A DNA stretch of 34,870 bases from Ruminiclostridium sp. (lineage in GTDB: Bacteria > Bacillota > Clostridia > Oscillospirales > Ruminococcaceae), in NCBI GenBank assembly GCA_017625405.1, contig JAGALB010000006.1, positions 1 to 34,870 of the forward strand, written 5' to 3'. Of this stretch, positions 24,305 through 32,951 are shown piece after piece. The position numbers were made by a program, and so were the translations under genes. Numbering within the stretch: the stretch's first letter is position 1; each line of letters starts with the position of its first letter. The notes under the pieces are model-generated. The model saw only the letters and a program-made list of their open reading frames with translations. It had not been told where the DNA came from and did not search any database.

Positions 24305-26020
24305 TTAACAAATCAGCTCCTTAGCGGAGTGCAGCCTGTGCGGGTGACTCAATATGGACGCACTTTCACCCAGCCGTATCACAGCGCAGTTCTCATCAGG
24401 TTCAGCGGTGCTGTATTTGTTATCTTCGCTGGGGTTAATTGTAACATTCCAAGTATATTTCCGATTATCCGCAACGACAGAACGGATATGCTCATTAAGT
24501 CTGTCCCTCTGAAAGATAGGGGAGGAACTTTCAAGCATTCTGCCAAGTTGTTTTGCTACTGCAGATATTTCTGAAATGCAACCATTCATAATACTTTCCT
24601 GCTCGCTCTGCCGTTCTCTCTGTTCGCAGAGCTTTTTTATTTCCTCGTTATATTCCGCTTTCATAACCACAAATTCATCTCTTGTGATATTCCCGTCGGC
24701 AAACATAGTAATCAGACTTTTCTTTCGTTCTTCGACTTTATCAATCTGACTTTCAATGAAAATAACGCTTTCGGAACAGTTCTGCTTTGATGCAGCCTTG
24801 TAATAATCACATATGCTGTCAAGAGTTTCGAGAAGCTCTTTTCTTTTGCTTTGCCATACCGACTGTAACAAAAGCTCTGCCATCATATCCATTTTCCATT
24901 GAGTGATTGAAGCTTCGTTGCAAAATCCGTCTCCGTCCTTATGCTCCGTTGCCTTTCCATTATTCACTTGATTGTAGCAGACATAATTGTAGGTGATATT
25001 GCCGTCTTTATCCTTGTGATAACGATTTTTGCGGAAAGAAGAACCACATGCACAGCGCAGTTTCTGCACCCATAAATCCGTTGAAATACGGTTGCTTTTC
25101 TTTACGGTTTCGCCGTTCTGAACAAGAGTACTTTTGCGTTTGGAATTTAATATCTTGTTGCACTTTTCCCATTGCTCCTCGGAAATAATCGGCTCAAAAT
25201 CGCCCTTGACATATACATAACTGCTCCTGTCAAGATTGTGAATACGCTTTTGCTCCAGATAATTGTTGACGTGAGATTTGTTATAACAGATACAGCCCTT
25301 ATATGTAGCGTTTTTCAGAACTCGGCTCACATTACTGCAAGTCCATTTTGTTGTTCCTGTTGCAGTAAGCCTGCCTTGCTCACGAAGAATTTTTGCAATC
25401 TTCATTGTGCCGTGTCCTTGTTCGTAAAGGTCAAAGATAGTCCGCACCGTTTCAGATTGCTCAGGGTCTATGACATAAGTTCCGTCAACTCGATTGTATC
25501 CGAGAATGTTTCCGCTTCCGTAAAGAGTTTTGTTCTCTCGACTGATACGCTGACCTGCACGGACACGCTCGGAAACCTTTCGGCTTTCCTCTTGTGCAAG
25601 CGTTGCCATAATCGTCAGTCGTAATTCTCCATCACCGTCCATCGTCCAGATATTATCGTCAACGAAGAAAACCTCAATGTCAAGATTTTTCAAAGCACGA
25701 GTGTGGGTGAGAGTGTCAACTGTATTTCGTGCGAAACGGCAGACTTCACGTGTTACAATCAAATCAAATTTTTTCATTTCAGCATCGGCAATCATTTTCA
25801 TAAACGCAGGTCGCTTCTTTGCTTGCGTTCCCGTGATGCCCTCGTCGATGTATTTATCGACAACTTGCCAGTTCGGATAACGCTTTGCAATATCCTCATA
25901 CCACTGCATTTGATTTTCCAAAGCAGAGAGCTGAGCCTCGTGTTCTGTTGAAACTCGTCCATAGAAAACGACTTTTCTTGGTCTGTTTCTGTCGAGAGAA
26001 TTATAGTTCAGATTTAACAT
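24305..26020 (-). CDS. Large serine recombinase (integrase) with attachment site inside its 3' end
   Basis: The resolvase domain (about 15-150) has the nucleophile Ser24 in YGRVSTEHEAQ and the RFARN and GDGELRLTIMATLAQEESR blocks. A recombinase domain (about 165-270), a zinc ribbon (Cys323, Cys325, Cys348, Cys367) and a coiled-coil (about 400-475) follow, the normal order for integrases of phages and mobile elements. AAAGGAG precedes ATG 26018-26020. Oddly, codons 560-565 cover the 15-bp core shared with ppdK, so the last six residues (AKELIC) are written by chromosomal sequence. In the excised circle the frame would continue into a 50-codon tail now at 32798-32951, giving 615 residues. The integrated form may be seen as a truncated product. 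Confidence 0.93.
   Translation of the reverse strand: MLNLNYNSLDRNRPRKVVFYGRVSTEHEAQLSALENQMQWYEDIAKRYPNWQVVDKYIDEGITGTQAKKRPAFMKMIADAEMKKFDLIVTREVCRFARNTVDTLTHTRALKNLDIEVFFVDDNIWTMDGDGELRLTIMATLAQEESRKVSERVRAGQRISRENKTLYGSGNILGYNRVDGTYVIDPEQSETVRTIFDLYEQGHGTMKIAKILREQGRLTATGTTKWTCSNVSRVLKNATYKGCICYNKSHVNNYLEQKRIHNLDRSSYVYVKGDFEPIISEEQWEKCNKILNSKRKSTLVQNGETVKKSNRISTDLWVQKLRCACGSSFRKNRYHKDKDGNITYNYVCYNQVNNGKATEHKDGDGFCNEASITQWKMDMMAELLLQSVWQSKRKELLETLDSICDYYKAASKQNCSESVIFIESQIDKVEERKKSLITMFADGNITRDEFVVMKAEYNEEIKKLCEQRERQSEQESIMNGCISEISAVAKQLGRMLESSSPIFQRDRLNEHIRSVVADNRKYTWNVTINPSEDNKYSTAEPDENCAVIRLGESASILSHPHRLHSAKELIC
24319..24341. other. Attachment site at the recombinase end of the element
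   Basis: The minus strand reads GCACAGGCTGCACTC (24341-24327), then CGC, then TAAGG. The core and TAAGG match 32944-32966 exactly; only the middle three bases differ. In the ppdK frame this copy reads Ala-Gln-Ala-Ala-Leu-Arg-stop, so it carries the original ppdK end. Confidence 0.85.
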
Positions 26021-26186
26021 CTCGTACTCCTTTCACCAATATTTCTGTCTTGAACTCAGGAAATTCGTTTTTAACGATGTTGTCAAAAGTCTCCTGATTT
26101 ATCAATCCATTTTTCAAAAGAACTTTAACTGCCACAAATTCAGCATAACGTGATTCGACTTGTGGATTATTCTTTTCGTTTTCCAT
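26001..26186 (-). CDS. Small protein upstream of the recombinase
   Basis: The 61-residue protein, Glu/Lys-rich, contains VLLKNGLINQETFDNIV, which resembles the short helical SHOCT-like C-terminal motif. AAGGAGG precedes its ATG, and it overlaps the recombinase start by 20 nt, so the two are coupled. Comparable small frames accompany serine integrases of clostridial elements. A directionality factor or regulator is possible, but no DNA-binding motif is clear. Confidence 0.75.
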   Translation of the reverse strand: MENEKNNPQVESRYAEFVAVKVLLKNGLINQETFDNIVKNEFPEFKTEILVKGVRDVKSEL

Positions 26187-26220
26187 ATTTTTATCCTCCT
26201 TAAGCGCATTTGGTTTTAGC

Positions 26221-26259
26221 GCTTTAAAGCATTATATCTTATGGAAGGAGATTTGTCAA
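26221..26259 (-). promoter_or_regulatory. Promoter of the recombinase operon with a palindrome at the start site
   Basis: On the minus strand TTGACA (26254-26259), 17-nt spacer and TATAAT (26231-26236). The 10-bp palindrome GCTTTAAAGC (26221-26230) lies at the expected start of transcription, and AGCGC repeats follow, a likely repressor site. Confidence 0.8.
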
Positions 26260-26967
26260 GACCATTATGGACTTACGCAGATTTTTCAGAAAATCATTCA
26301 AGGGGTTTGGGTTCTCCCAACAAGTTTTTTTGTATTTGTCGGCACACGGATTTTCTTTGAAAAAGAGGGAGTGTGGCCACAAATACTATGCTTGCTGTCA
26401 ACGAAGTGGCAGGAAGCATAGTTTACAAAAAACGGACTGTGTCTATACACAGGCGATACTTGCTCTCATCAGAAAATGAAAAAGAGCAAGTCGCAAAATT
26501 GACGCAGTGTATAGACAAGTCATATGCTTGCTGTCTACTGAGTTTGAAAAAACAAATGATTAACCTTTTCAAGAAAACTTCGCAGAACGCACATACCATC
26601 GGTGATGGTATATAAGTGCGCCCTTGTCTGTCGCAATGGAAAAATGAAGCTTGTTCAGTCTGAAAAAAATTCATCTGAACTCAAAAAGGTATGTACGTAC
26701 GTACACACCTTTTTCACTTGGAATGAAAATTTTTATTCTCAGGCTGAGAAAAAGATAACCACCCGACTTGTCGTTTGTGCTGACAGTCGAGTGGTTATGT
26801 TAATTCGGGGCAACACAGGGAACGTTACCAATGCTCCACAACATTATACATCTCTTTCAAAGGATAGAAAAGGAGTCGTTTGAGCATCATTTCAGGCAAT
26901 GTACCTGATTCAATGCGTTATCTGAGGAAAACTCGGCAATACTGTTTTGGATTTTCTTTAAGAACTT
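26260..26967. other. Gene-poor region with clustered inverted repeats
   Basis: About 700 bp without a convincing gene between the recombinase promoter and the GHL ATPase stop. It holds perfect inverted repeats ACTATGCTT/AAGCATAGT (26385-26393, 26414-26422), TGTCTATACAC/GTGTATAGACA (26440-26450, 26507-26517) with ACTTGCTCT/AGAGCAAGT nested inside (26458-26466, 26483-26491), ATACCATC/GATGGTAT (26593-26600, 26604-26611), and a 32-bp near-palindrome at 26683-26714. ATGCTTGCTGTC is directly repeated at 26388 and 26524. This could be a transfer origin, a binding array or a structured RNA. Confidence 0.6.
26744..26798 (-). terminator. Terminator of the restriction-modification operon
   Basis: A 14-bp stem with one G-T type mismatch (26755-26768 with 26785-26798) and a 16-nt loop. 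On the minus strand it is followed by CTTTTTCTC and lies about 170 bp past the GHL ATPase stop. Confidence 0.65.
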
Positions 26968-28647
26968 TTACTTACCGTCATCTTCTTTGTCAATCTCTTT
27001 TAACAATGCAACAAGACGTGCTTTGATGTTTTCGTATTCAGTATTAAGCTGTTGCTTTGCGATTTCAGTAATTAAAGAAGTATGTCCCACAGCATCTCTT
27101 ACAGGTTTATAAACCGATGCAGACCTGCTTAATCCAGCAATTTTGGGTGAATTATCAGGCACTTTATCTATTAGATTGGCTAAATATGACATATCAAGAT
27201 AATACAAATCACCCAAGTTTCTTCGCACATCATAACTTATATTGGCAGAGCCTTTGTTTCTCTCTTCGTTTTTTCTACATCTTTCTGCTTCTTCTTGAGC
27301 TGACGGAGTAACAGGTAACTGTGTGTGTTCTACATAGTGTCTCAATAAATTTTCAGCTACAAAACACTCTGTGTATGAAGGAATATTAAATTGAGCTTCT
27401 TCGGATAATTCCTTAACCCACTCGTCTACAACGCTACCCTTTTTTATGAATTTTTCATCTTCTGAACCATTCATATCTGACATTGTCGCATTAAATAGCT
27501 CTTGTGCTTTTCTGGCTTTTTTGGGTATTGTTTTATTGTCAGGATCACCATCGTTACCGTGTTTGCGGCGCAAGGCATCCCATTCATCAATTATTTTTTT
27601 AAATATCTGCTTTAATTCAAGCAACATTTTAGAAAATGTAGGATCATCAGATATTACCCCTTCACGACTACTTGTAAATACATCTTTTGTATCACCTACA
27701 TCAAGGTCATCAAAATGTATTTGTCCGTATGCATAATTTTCTACAATCCTTGATGTAGGAAGATGTCTGAGTATATCCTTTTCTCTCAAACGTCCATTTA
27801 CAAATAGGTCGATGGTTGCTTTTTCTTGCGCTCCTCTAATTTTCAAATTTGAAGGCTTTTTAACGGTAGCAATATATCCTTTTATGCCAATTTCAGGTTT
27901 AATGTAAATACATTCATCTAAATTATCCATTGTATCTAAGAACGGGTCTTTAAAGCCCTTTGTTCTCCATACAAATTGCGTATTATCAGCTAAATCGCTC
28001 AAAAGCTCTTCGGTAATTTTTTCTTCATTAACATAAATATTGAAATCGGAATCAATAAGGGAAAATCGAAAATACATTGCGATTGCCTTTTTTATGTAAT
28101 CTACTGTATTGAATATTCCGTTAGTCAAATTTTCAAAATATAAAGAAGTGCCACTTTCTATATTAGATAAGCCGTCGAAATTGTCATCAAGAGGTTCAAG
28201 CGTGTAGTCTTGAGAATTTAAATCATCCGTGATAGCTTTGTCCAATCCTGAATTGTCAATTATGCCGCCAACAACTTCGCCCAAAGCTTTTTTTGTTGCA
28301 ATATGCACTCTATCTGAACAAGATAATAATGCAAGTTTTCCTATTCCTTTTCTTCCAATAAAAGGTCTGCCGCTTGTTGACTTATATGTACCATTCTTTC
28401 GTTTTGAATAACCTATCTTTAAAAACTTTTCTTGAAAATCATCATCAGACATACCTATGCCGTCGTCAACAATCTTCATCGTATTGTTTTCTTTGTCTAT
28501 TTCAATCCATACATTTTTTGCATCAGCATCCCAAGAGTTTGAAATTGCTTCCCCAAGTACTGTTATGATGTTTCTGTACAAATTTCGTCCTAAGTGATTT
28601 AGCACGCTTAATGAAATATTAAAGTTGTATTTCTGCTTGGTAATCAT
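26968..28647 (-). CDS. GHL (MutL/MORC-like) ATPase of a restriction-modification system
   Basis: The N-terminal GHKL ATPase fold is clear: EAISNSWDADA (N box, about 33-43), DDGIGMSDDDF (about 61-71) and GRKGIGKLALL (about 97-107), followed by a transducer-like region to about 340. The remaining 220 residues are helical and unfamiliar. MutL-like GHL ATPases in prokaryotic restriction-modification operons are a described group related to eukaryotic MORC proteins. AAAGGTGG precedes the ATG. It lies 13 bp after a C5 methyltransferase gene and ends the operon. A role in ATP-dependent target processing or control of restriction is inferred. No nuclease motif was recognised in its C-terminus. Confidence 0.85.
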   Translation of the reverse strand: MITKQKYNFNISLSVLNHLGRNLYRNIITVLGEAISNSWDADAKNVWIEIDKENNTMKIVDDGIGMSDDDFQEKFLKIGYSKRKNGTYKSTSGRPFIGRKGIGKLALLSCSDRVHIATKKALGEVVGGIIDNSGLDKAITDDLNSQDYTLEPLDDNFDGLSNIESGTSLYFENLTNGIFNTVDYIKKAIAMYFRFSLIDSDFNIYVNEEKITEELLSDLADNTQFVWRTKGFKDPFLDTMDNLDECIYIKPEIGIKGYIATVKKPSNLKIRGAQEKATIDLFVNGRLREKDILRHLPTSRIVENYAYGQIHFDDLDVGDTKDVFTSSREGVISDDPTFSKMLLELKQIFKKIIDEWDALRRKHGNDGDPDNKTIPKKARKAQELFNATMSDMNGSEDEKFIKKGSVVDEWVKELSEEAQFNIPSYTECFVAENLLRHYVEHTQLPVTPSAQEEAERCRKNEERNKGSANISYDVRRNLGDLYYLDMSYLANLIDKVPDNSPKIAGLSRSASVYKPVRDAVGHTSLITEIAKQQLNTEYENIKARLVALLKEIDKEDDGK

Positions 28648-28660
28648 AATTCCACCACCT

Positions 28661-29710
28661 TTATACGTCTATACCGTGTTCTTCTAAATGTGTCAATATT
28701 GTTTCTCCAATAACTTCTCCTAATCTAACAGGGACAGCATTACCTATGTGTCTTGCTATATCACTGAACACAAAATTCTTTTCCGGGTCAATAAAGTCAT
28801 ACCAATCTGGAAAGGTTTGTAACATTGCGCCTTCACGTAACGACAATGCTCTGTCTTGGTCAGGATGTCCGTATCTACCGGTGCCATAATTATAAAATTG
28901 TGTCGTTATTGTCGGCCCGATTTGGTCCCAAGTCATACGCCCGTAAACAGAACTATATGTTTGTCCTGTTGGTTTTTTATGACATTCGCATCGTAACTCT
29001 TCGGGCCAATCTTTCCACGTTCCACCGGGAATGGAGTGACGAATTCTTTTTAAATTTCTTTCAGAAAGAGCAGCAGAACGATGTAAAGCATCATTTGGGT
29101 CTACGCCTCCGGCTTCAATAGGTGGCAAATCGTGAATAAAATCTCTAACGTGAATTTCATTTCTGTTATGTGTAGGTGCAATAATATTTATTGGTCCTAA
29201 ATTTGAACCTACGAGGACAAACCTTCTTCTTGTCTGTGGAATGCCGTAATCAGGACAATATATAACTCTGTAATCAGTTTCATATCCGTTCGTATGCAGA
29301 ATGTTTAAAAATTCTGCAAAAATATTTGTATCTTCAATTTGTGGCACATTTTCCATAGATACAATAGTTGGGTGAACCTCTTGTATTAAACGACCATATT
29401 CCAAAAGCAAATTATATTTTTCATCTTGAGCGTTTGCCTCACCCAGTTTAAATCTCATTTGTGAAAAAGGCTGACAGGGAGCACATCCTACCAAAATTTT
29501 AACTGCATCATCATCATAAAGTGCATTAATATCGTCACCGGTGAGTTCACGAACATTTTGAATATTATAATCAATGTGGTTGTTATGTTCGTATGTATAT
29601 TGACAGGTAGGGTCTATATCATAACCGGCAATAACATTTAAACCGGAGTTGATAAGCCCTCGAGTTAATCCGCCTATACCACAAAATAAATCGACAATTT
29701 GTGCCGGCAT
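28661..29710 (-). CDS. DNA (cytosine-5) methyltransferase, downstream copy
   Basis: Motif I is VDLFCGIGGLT, motif IV PCQPFS with the catalytic Cys (residue 79 from the chosen start), motif VI ENV, motif VIII QTRRRFVLVG and motif X GNAVPVRL. At 349 residues it has a short target-recognition region. It differs from the upstream methyltransferase, so two target specificities or two strands of an asymmetric site are possible. A GTG at 29717-29719 is also open, but the ATG at 29708-29710 has better spacing to GGTAGG. Adjacent to the GHL ATPase, with which it may form a functional pair. Confidence 0.9.
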   Translation of the reverse strand: MPAQIVDLFCGIGGLTRGLINSGLNVIAGYDIDPTCQYTYEHNNHIDYNIQNVRELTGDDINALYDDDAVKILVGCAPCQPFSQMRFKLGEANAQDEKYNLLLEYGRLIQEVHPTIVSMENVPQIEDTNIFAEFLNILHTNGYETDYRVIYCPDYGIPQTRRRFVLVGSNLGPINIIAPTHNRNEIHVRDFIHDLPPIEAGGVDPNDALHRSAALSERNLKRIRHSIPGGTWKDWPEELRCECHKKPTGQTYSSVYGRMTWDQIGPTITTQFYNYGTGRYGHPDQDRALSLREGAMLQTFPDWYDFIDPEKNFVFSDIARHIGNAVPVRLGEVIGETILTHLEEHGIDV

Positions 29711-29732
29711 AAATTTCACCTACCTTCCTGTC

Positions 29733-30806
29733 TTACTTCACAAACCTAATCTGTACATTCAATTTCAAATATTGTTGTCCGTCAACTTCGTATATACTAC
29801 CAAAACCGTGTTTGCTCTTGCTCGGAGTATCAAAACGAGTATTGGCATACATATAATTCTTGAAAGCGTTGTGGTTATAAATGTGATAACACACAACATC
29901 GCCATCGTCCTTGACAATGATATATCCGCCTGTTGCTTCGTAATCGCCTGTCCACAAAGTGTTCGGAACCATTCCGAGAGCTATGTTTGTAAGCATTTCC
30001 TTTGACTTATGTCGCAGGAAGACCTTGTTGTCAAGTGTTGACACAACACCTGCTTCGGCAACCATATCGGTAAGTTCGGAAATACTGTGGGACTTACCCT
30101 GATAGTAATACTTAATCATCTCGGCGAACACAGCAGGCATTTCTGTCATAACCATTTTAAGATTGAAATCAAGGGTTTTATTATCTGTTTCAACAAATTC
30201 AATATCTGCTCCTTTTGAAGCGAGAAAATCAAATTTATCTTTAAATTTCTTAAATCCGTGGAATGTATTGATTTCATCACCAGTAAGCTTGTTTCCTGTT
30301 ATCTTGTAAGTGAAATTAGTTGCTCCTGAAGCATTGAAAAGGGTAGAGGGACTTCCAAGCTGCGATTTAATGCTGAAACCAAAAGTATCATCACGTCCGG
30401 ACATAATATCGTGAACCATAAGACGAATATCAGCCTTATCCTGTGATTTTGCTTTCAAGGTTTTACACTTGATTGATTCTGCAAAACTCCATACTTCAGG
30501 AAGCTCAAACGCTCCTTTGGTGTTTTTCTTTGCTTTTAAACCTGCAAGAAGCTTGTCAGTCTGTTCAACGAAAGAAGCAATGGGAATACTGCATATTTCT
30601 TCGCCGTTACCTGCGTTTATAACTTTTACTTCAGCTGTGCGGCAATACTCAAGAGTATCATTACCCTGAGCACGAATTACTTTGAGTACATCATAGTAAA
30701 TATCGGGGATTTTATTTGTATCAGCATCGGCGGCATAAAGTTTACCATCTGCCAAAAGCTTAAAAAGCGTATATAATTCGCTCCATTCTCCTACATTTCC
30801 TGTCAT
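29733..30806 (-). CDS. HpaII-family type II restriction endonuclease
   Basis: HpaII cuts CCGG. The N-terminus GEWSELYTLFKLLADGKLYAA with the following DxxxNKIPDIYYDVLKVIR matches the family, and the length of 357 residues agrees with it. A conserved later portion includes FGFSIKSQLGSPSTLFNASGATN, with a likely metal/catalytic Lys in the FSIKSQLG segment. The ribosome site is weak and the gene starts 6 bp after the small protein gene, so translation may be coupled. The upstream C5 methyltransferase is the natural cognate partner. The exact target is inferred from the family and should be tested. Confidence 0.87.
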   Translation of the reverse strand: MTGNVGEWSELYTLFKLLADGKLYAADADTNKIPDIYYDVLKVIRAQGNDTLEYCRTAEVKVINAGNGEEICSIPIASFVEQTDKLLAGLKAKKNTKGAFELPEVWSFAESIKCKTLKAKSQDKADIRLMVHDIMSGRDDTFGFSIKSQLGSPSTLFNASGATNFTYKITGNKLTGDEINTFHGFKKFKDKFDFLASKGADIEFVETDNKTLDFNLKMVMTEMPAVFAEMIKYYYQGKSHSISELTDMVAEAGVVSTLDNKVFLRHKSKEMLTNIALGMVPNTLWTGDYEATGGYIIVKDDGDVVCYHIYNHNAFKNYMYANTRFDTPSKSKHGFGSIYEVDGQQYLKLNVQIRFVK

Positions 30807-30812
30807 AATCTT

Positions 30813-31088
30813 TTACCTGCTTTTTAAAAATTCATAATAGTGATTCATAGCAACACTATACATTCTGTTTCCTTTGGTATCTTTTAAATCAAAAAATCGG
30901 TTGGAAGTAATATCCTTCATCATTGAGTCAAATTCAATAGAAGAAGTGACATTATAAAGTTCTTTATCAATAACGCCTTCCGAAAGCATATCCTTTGTAA
31001 TTGCTCTTATCGCACGAGTGTATTTTCCTATTGAGCTTTCTGATAACTTTGTTGTTTCTTCAAGCCATTCTCTGAATAATTTCTCCAT
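30813..31088 (-). CDS. Small restriction-modification accessory protein
   Basis: The 91-residue, helical protein begins EKLFREWLEETTKLSESSIG and contains KYTRAIRAITKDML and a NRMYSVAMNHYYEFL ending. This resembles the N-terminal helical domain found on some modification-dependent or HNH restriction enzymes, here as a separate gene between methyltransferase and endonuclease. ATG 31086-31088 is preferred because GAGGT lies 7 nt upstream; the ATG at 31092 is only one base from it. It could bind DNA, act as a chaperone or adjust timing; no activity is assigned. Confidence 0.7.
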   Translation of the reverse strand: MEKLFREWLEETTKLSESSIGKYTRAIRAITKDMLSEGVIDKELYNVTSSIEFDSMMKDITSNRFFDLKDTKGNRMYSVAMNHYYEFLKSR

Positions 31089-31102
31089 ATTCATACCTCA
31101 TA

Positions 31103-32224
31103 TCATTTGTCGAGTTCAGCTAAGCACTTCTTCATAAACTTTGCCATTTCTTCAACAGCGGGGATTGTAACAGCATTACCGAACTGCTTGTATTTCGGAC
31201 CGTCGGCAAGCTTCTCAGGAAAACTGAATTTATCCTTACCGGTCTTTTTATCAATAAAAGCATAATTCACAAAACCTTGTAATTTACCCCATTCTCTCGG
31301 TGTCATGGCTCTGATGCCTTTATCATTAAGGGGAGTCTGCTTGGAAGCAACCACCTTACCCGCAACATCTTTCTTTGGGTCAATAACGAGATTACGCTCC
31401 TTTCCCGAGCCGCCTGTTGCAAGAATTGCATTGGAAACAGGATGTTCAATCTCGGGAAGATTTACAATTTTATATCCAAATCCGTTACCCTTGCTTTCGT
31501 GTCTTGCCTTGTGGCGTTCAAGCGTTTCCACATATCCTGATGAAAGGAAATATTTATCATCGGCATTCATTTCAAGTAAATCGTGCAAATCCTCATAGAT
31601 AGGCTTTTTTCTGCAAGTTGGGAGTTCGTTGGGAAGATTATCAACGGCTCTGCCGAAGTGCTTTCGGCTAAAGCCCATAATATAAACTCTCGGTCTGTTT
31701 TGGGGAACGCCAAAGTTTCTTGAATTACGCACAAAATCTCTTGCATTGTAAACAAGCTTACCTTTTTCATCCTTGGTTACACCAATGACTTTATAATCAA
31801 GACCGTTAACGAGAACATCAAGGATTGTCGCAAATGTTTTTCCTCGCTCGTGGGTGATAAGATTATCAACATTTTCAAGCATAAATGCCTTTGGAGTTGT
31901 TCTTCTGAGCATTTCAGCTATATCAAAGAAAAGCGTTCCTCGAGTTTTATCAAGGAAACCTTCCTGCTTACCGGCACGACTGAACGCCTGACAGGGGAAG
32001 CCTGCAAGGAGAACATCGTAGTTCGTATTATCAACTTTTTCTTTGAACTCTTCGGTTGTTATATCGTTCATCGGATTTTCGCCGTAGAGGTGTTCGTATG
32101 TAAGACAAGCATTTTTATCAATCTCTGCCGACAGCACATTTTCAAAGCATCCTGCAAGCTCATATCCACGACGTATACCACCGATGCCGGCACAAAGGTC
32201 TATGGTTTTATATTTTTTAGGCAT
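31103..32224 (-). CDS. DNA (cytosine-5) methyltransferase, upstream copy, probable HpaII-type partner
   Basis: Motif I IDLCAGIGGIRRG, motif IV GFPCQAFSRAG with catalytic Cys78, motif VI ENV (117-119), motif VIII QNRPRVYIMGF and motif X FGNAVTIPAV are in order. Length is 373 residues. AAGGAG precedes ATG 32222-32224 and overlaps the Vsr gene end. It sits directly upstream of the small protein and HpaII-type endonuclease, as expected for the protective methylase, and with Vsr, which repairs the T:G mismatches made when 5-methylcytosine deaminates. Confidence 0.93.
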   Translation of the reverse strand: MPKKYKTIDLCAGIGGIRRGYELAGCFENVLSAEIDKNACLTYEHLYGENPMNDITTEEFKEKVDNTNYDVLLAGFPCQAFSRAGKQEGFLDKTRGTLFFDIAEMLRRTTPKAFMLENVDNLITHERGKTFATILDVLVNGLDYKVIGVTKDEKGKLVYNARDFVRNSRNFGVPQNRPRVYIMGFSRKHFGRAVDNLPNELPTCRKKPIYEDLHDLLEMNADDKYFLSSGYVETLERHKARHESKGNGFGYKIVNLPEIEHPVSNAILATGGSGKERNLVIDPKKDVAGKVVASKQTPLNDKGIRAMTPREWGKLQGFVNYAFIDKKTGKDKFSFPEKLADGPKYKQFGNAVTIPAVEEMAKFMKKCLAELDK

Positions 32225-32226
32225 TT

Positions 32227-32658
32227 TTATTCTCCTTCATCGTCCGCCTGATTGCGAACTGCTTTTTCGATTATATCGGCACAATCCGAAAGTTTCTTCT
32301 TAATATCGTTGCCCCAGAAGCGAAGAACAGTCCAGCCATCAGCTTCAAGAGCTGCGGTAACTTCTTTATCTCGCTCCATATTGCGTTCTATCTTTGGTAT
32401 CCAGAATTCTTGATTGGATTTGAAATCCTTTTTGCGTTCTTCCCTGTTGTAGCCGTGCCAAAATTCGCTATCGCAAAACACAGCAACTTTCCTTCCGATA
32501 AAGGTAATATCGGGTTTCCCGCAAACTGTTTTAACATTCTTTCTGTATCGCAACCCTCTGTTCCAGAGTTCTTTCATCAGCATAACTTCTATTTTCGAGC
32601 CTTTACATTTGACTTGCTTCATATTGTAGCTGATTTGCTCGGGAGTTTTCTTGCTCAT
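32227..32658 (-). CDS. vsr: Very short patch repair endonuclease Vsr
   Basis: Vsr nicks 5' of the T in T:G mismatches that arise at methylated cytosines. Motifs include SYNMKQVKCKGSKIEVML, a CGKPDITF segment with the catalytic Asp, AVFCDSEFWHGY and the C-terminal WTVLRFWGNDI. Length (143 residues) is typical. ATG 32656-32658 is preferred, with AAGGTG just upstream; a GTG at 32665 lies inside that ribosome site. First gene of the restriction-modification operon. Confidence 0.92.
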   Translation of the reverse strand: MSKKTPEQISYNMKQVKCKGSKIEVMLMKELWNRGLRYRKNVKTVCGKPDITFIGRKVAVFCDSEFWHGYNREERKKDFKSNQEFWIPKIERNMERDKEVTAALEADGWTVLRFWGNDIKKKLSDCADIIEKAVRNQADDEGE

Positions 32659-32700
32659 ACAATTCACCTTGTCAATTTTTGATTACGCCTATTCCATTTT

Positions 32701-32729
32701 AGTATATCATATATTCGACAGAAAATCAA
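32701..32729 (-). promoter_or_regulatory. Promoter of the restriction-modification operon
   Basis: On the minus strand TTGATT (32724-32729), 17-nt spacer and TATACT (32701-32706). It is just inside the element, after the terminator at 32759-32790. Confidence 0.7.
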
Positions 32730-32753
32730 TATTTATATAGTATATGGGCATAC

Positions 32754-32790
32754 AAAAATCCCGTATCCAACATAACCGTCGGATACGGGA
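32754..32790 (-). terminator. Terminator inside the element end, now serving ppdK
   Basis: A 10-bp perfect stem (32759-32768 with 32781-32790) with a 12-nt loop, followed on the minus strand by TTTTTG. It follows the stop of the stranded recombinase tail by 8 bp, so in the circle it would terminate the recombinase transcript; in the integrated state it ends ppdK. Confidence 0.85.
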
Positions 32791-32797
32791 CTTATTG

Positions 32798-32951
32798 TTA
32801 TTTACCGAATTCAATGCGGACAGCCATAGACATATCCTGCCATTGAAATTCTCTGAGATATTTTCCTTTTGACTTCTGATAGGCTCTCGCCATTTCAAAG
32901 GTTATCGGAAAATCCCATTCAATTGCTACCTTAGAGAATAATCCCTTATCT
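32798..32951 (-). pseudogene. Stranded 50-codon C-terminal tail of the serine recombinase
   Basis: The frame reads DKGLFSKVAIEWDFPITFEM, then continues to VRIEFGK and a stop at 32798-32800. It has no start or ribosome site of its own in the integrated state. The phase across the 15-bp core is the same as that of the recombinase at 24341-24327, so site-specific recombination would join recombinase residue 565 to this tail. It is thus a detached gene segment, functional only in the circle. Confidence 0.8.

Noticed and set aside
26267-26615. Two further short plus-strand frames beside the recombinase promoter
   Set aside because: Their open length is explained by chance; they overlap the nested inverted repeats and lack ribosome sites.
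26602-26883. 93-codon plus-strand frame in the inverted-repeat region
   Set aside because: It crosses the 32-bp palindrome and a terminator stem, has no clear ribosome site and no recognisable domain.
32707-32898. 63-codon minus-strand frame next to the ppdK end
   Set aside because: It overlaps the stranded recombinase tail in another frame and reads through a terminator stem; composition looks random.
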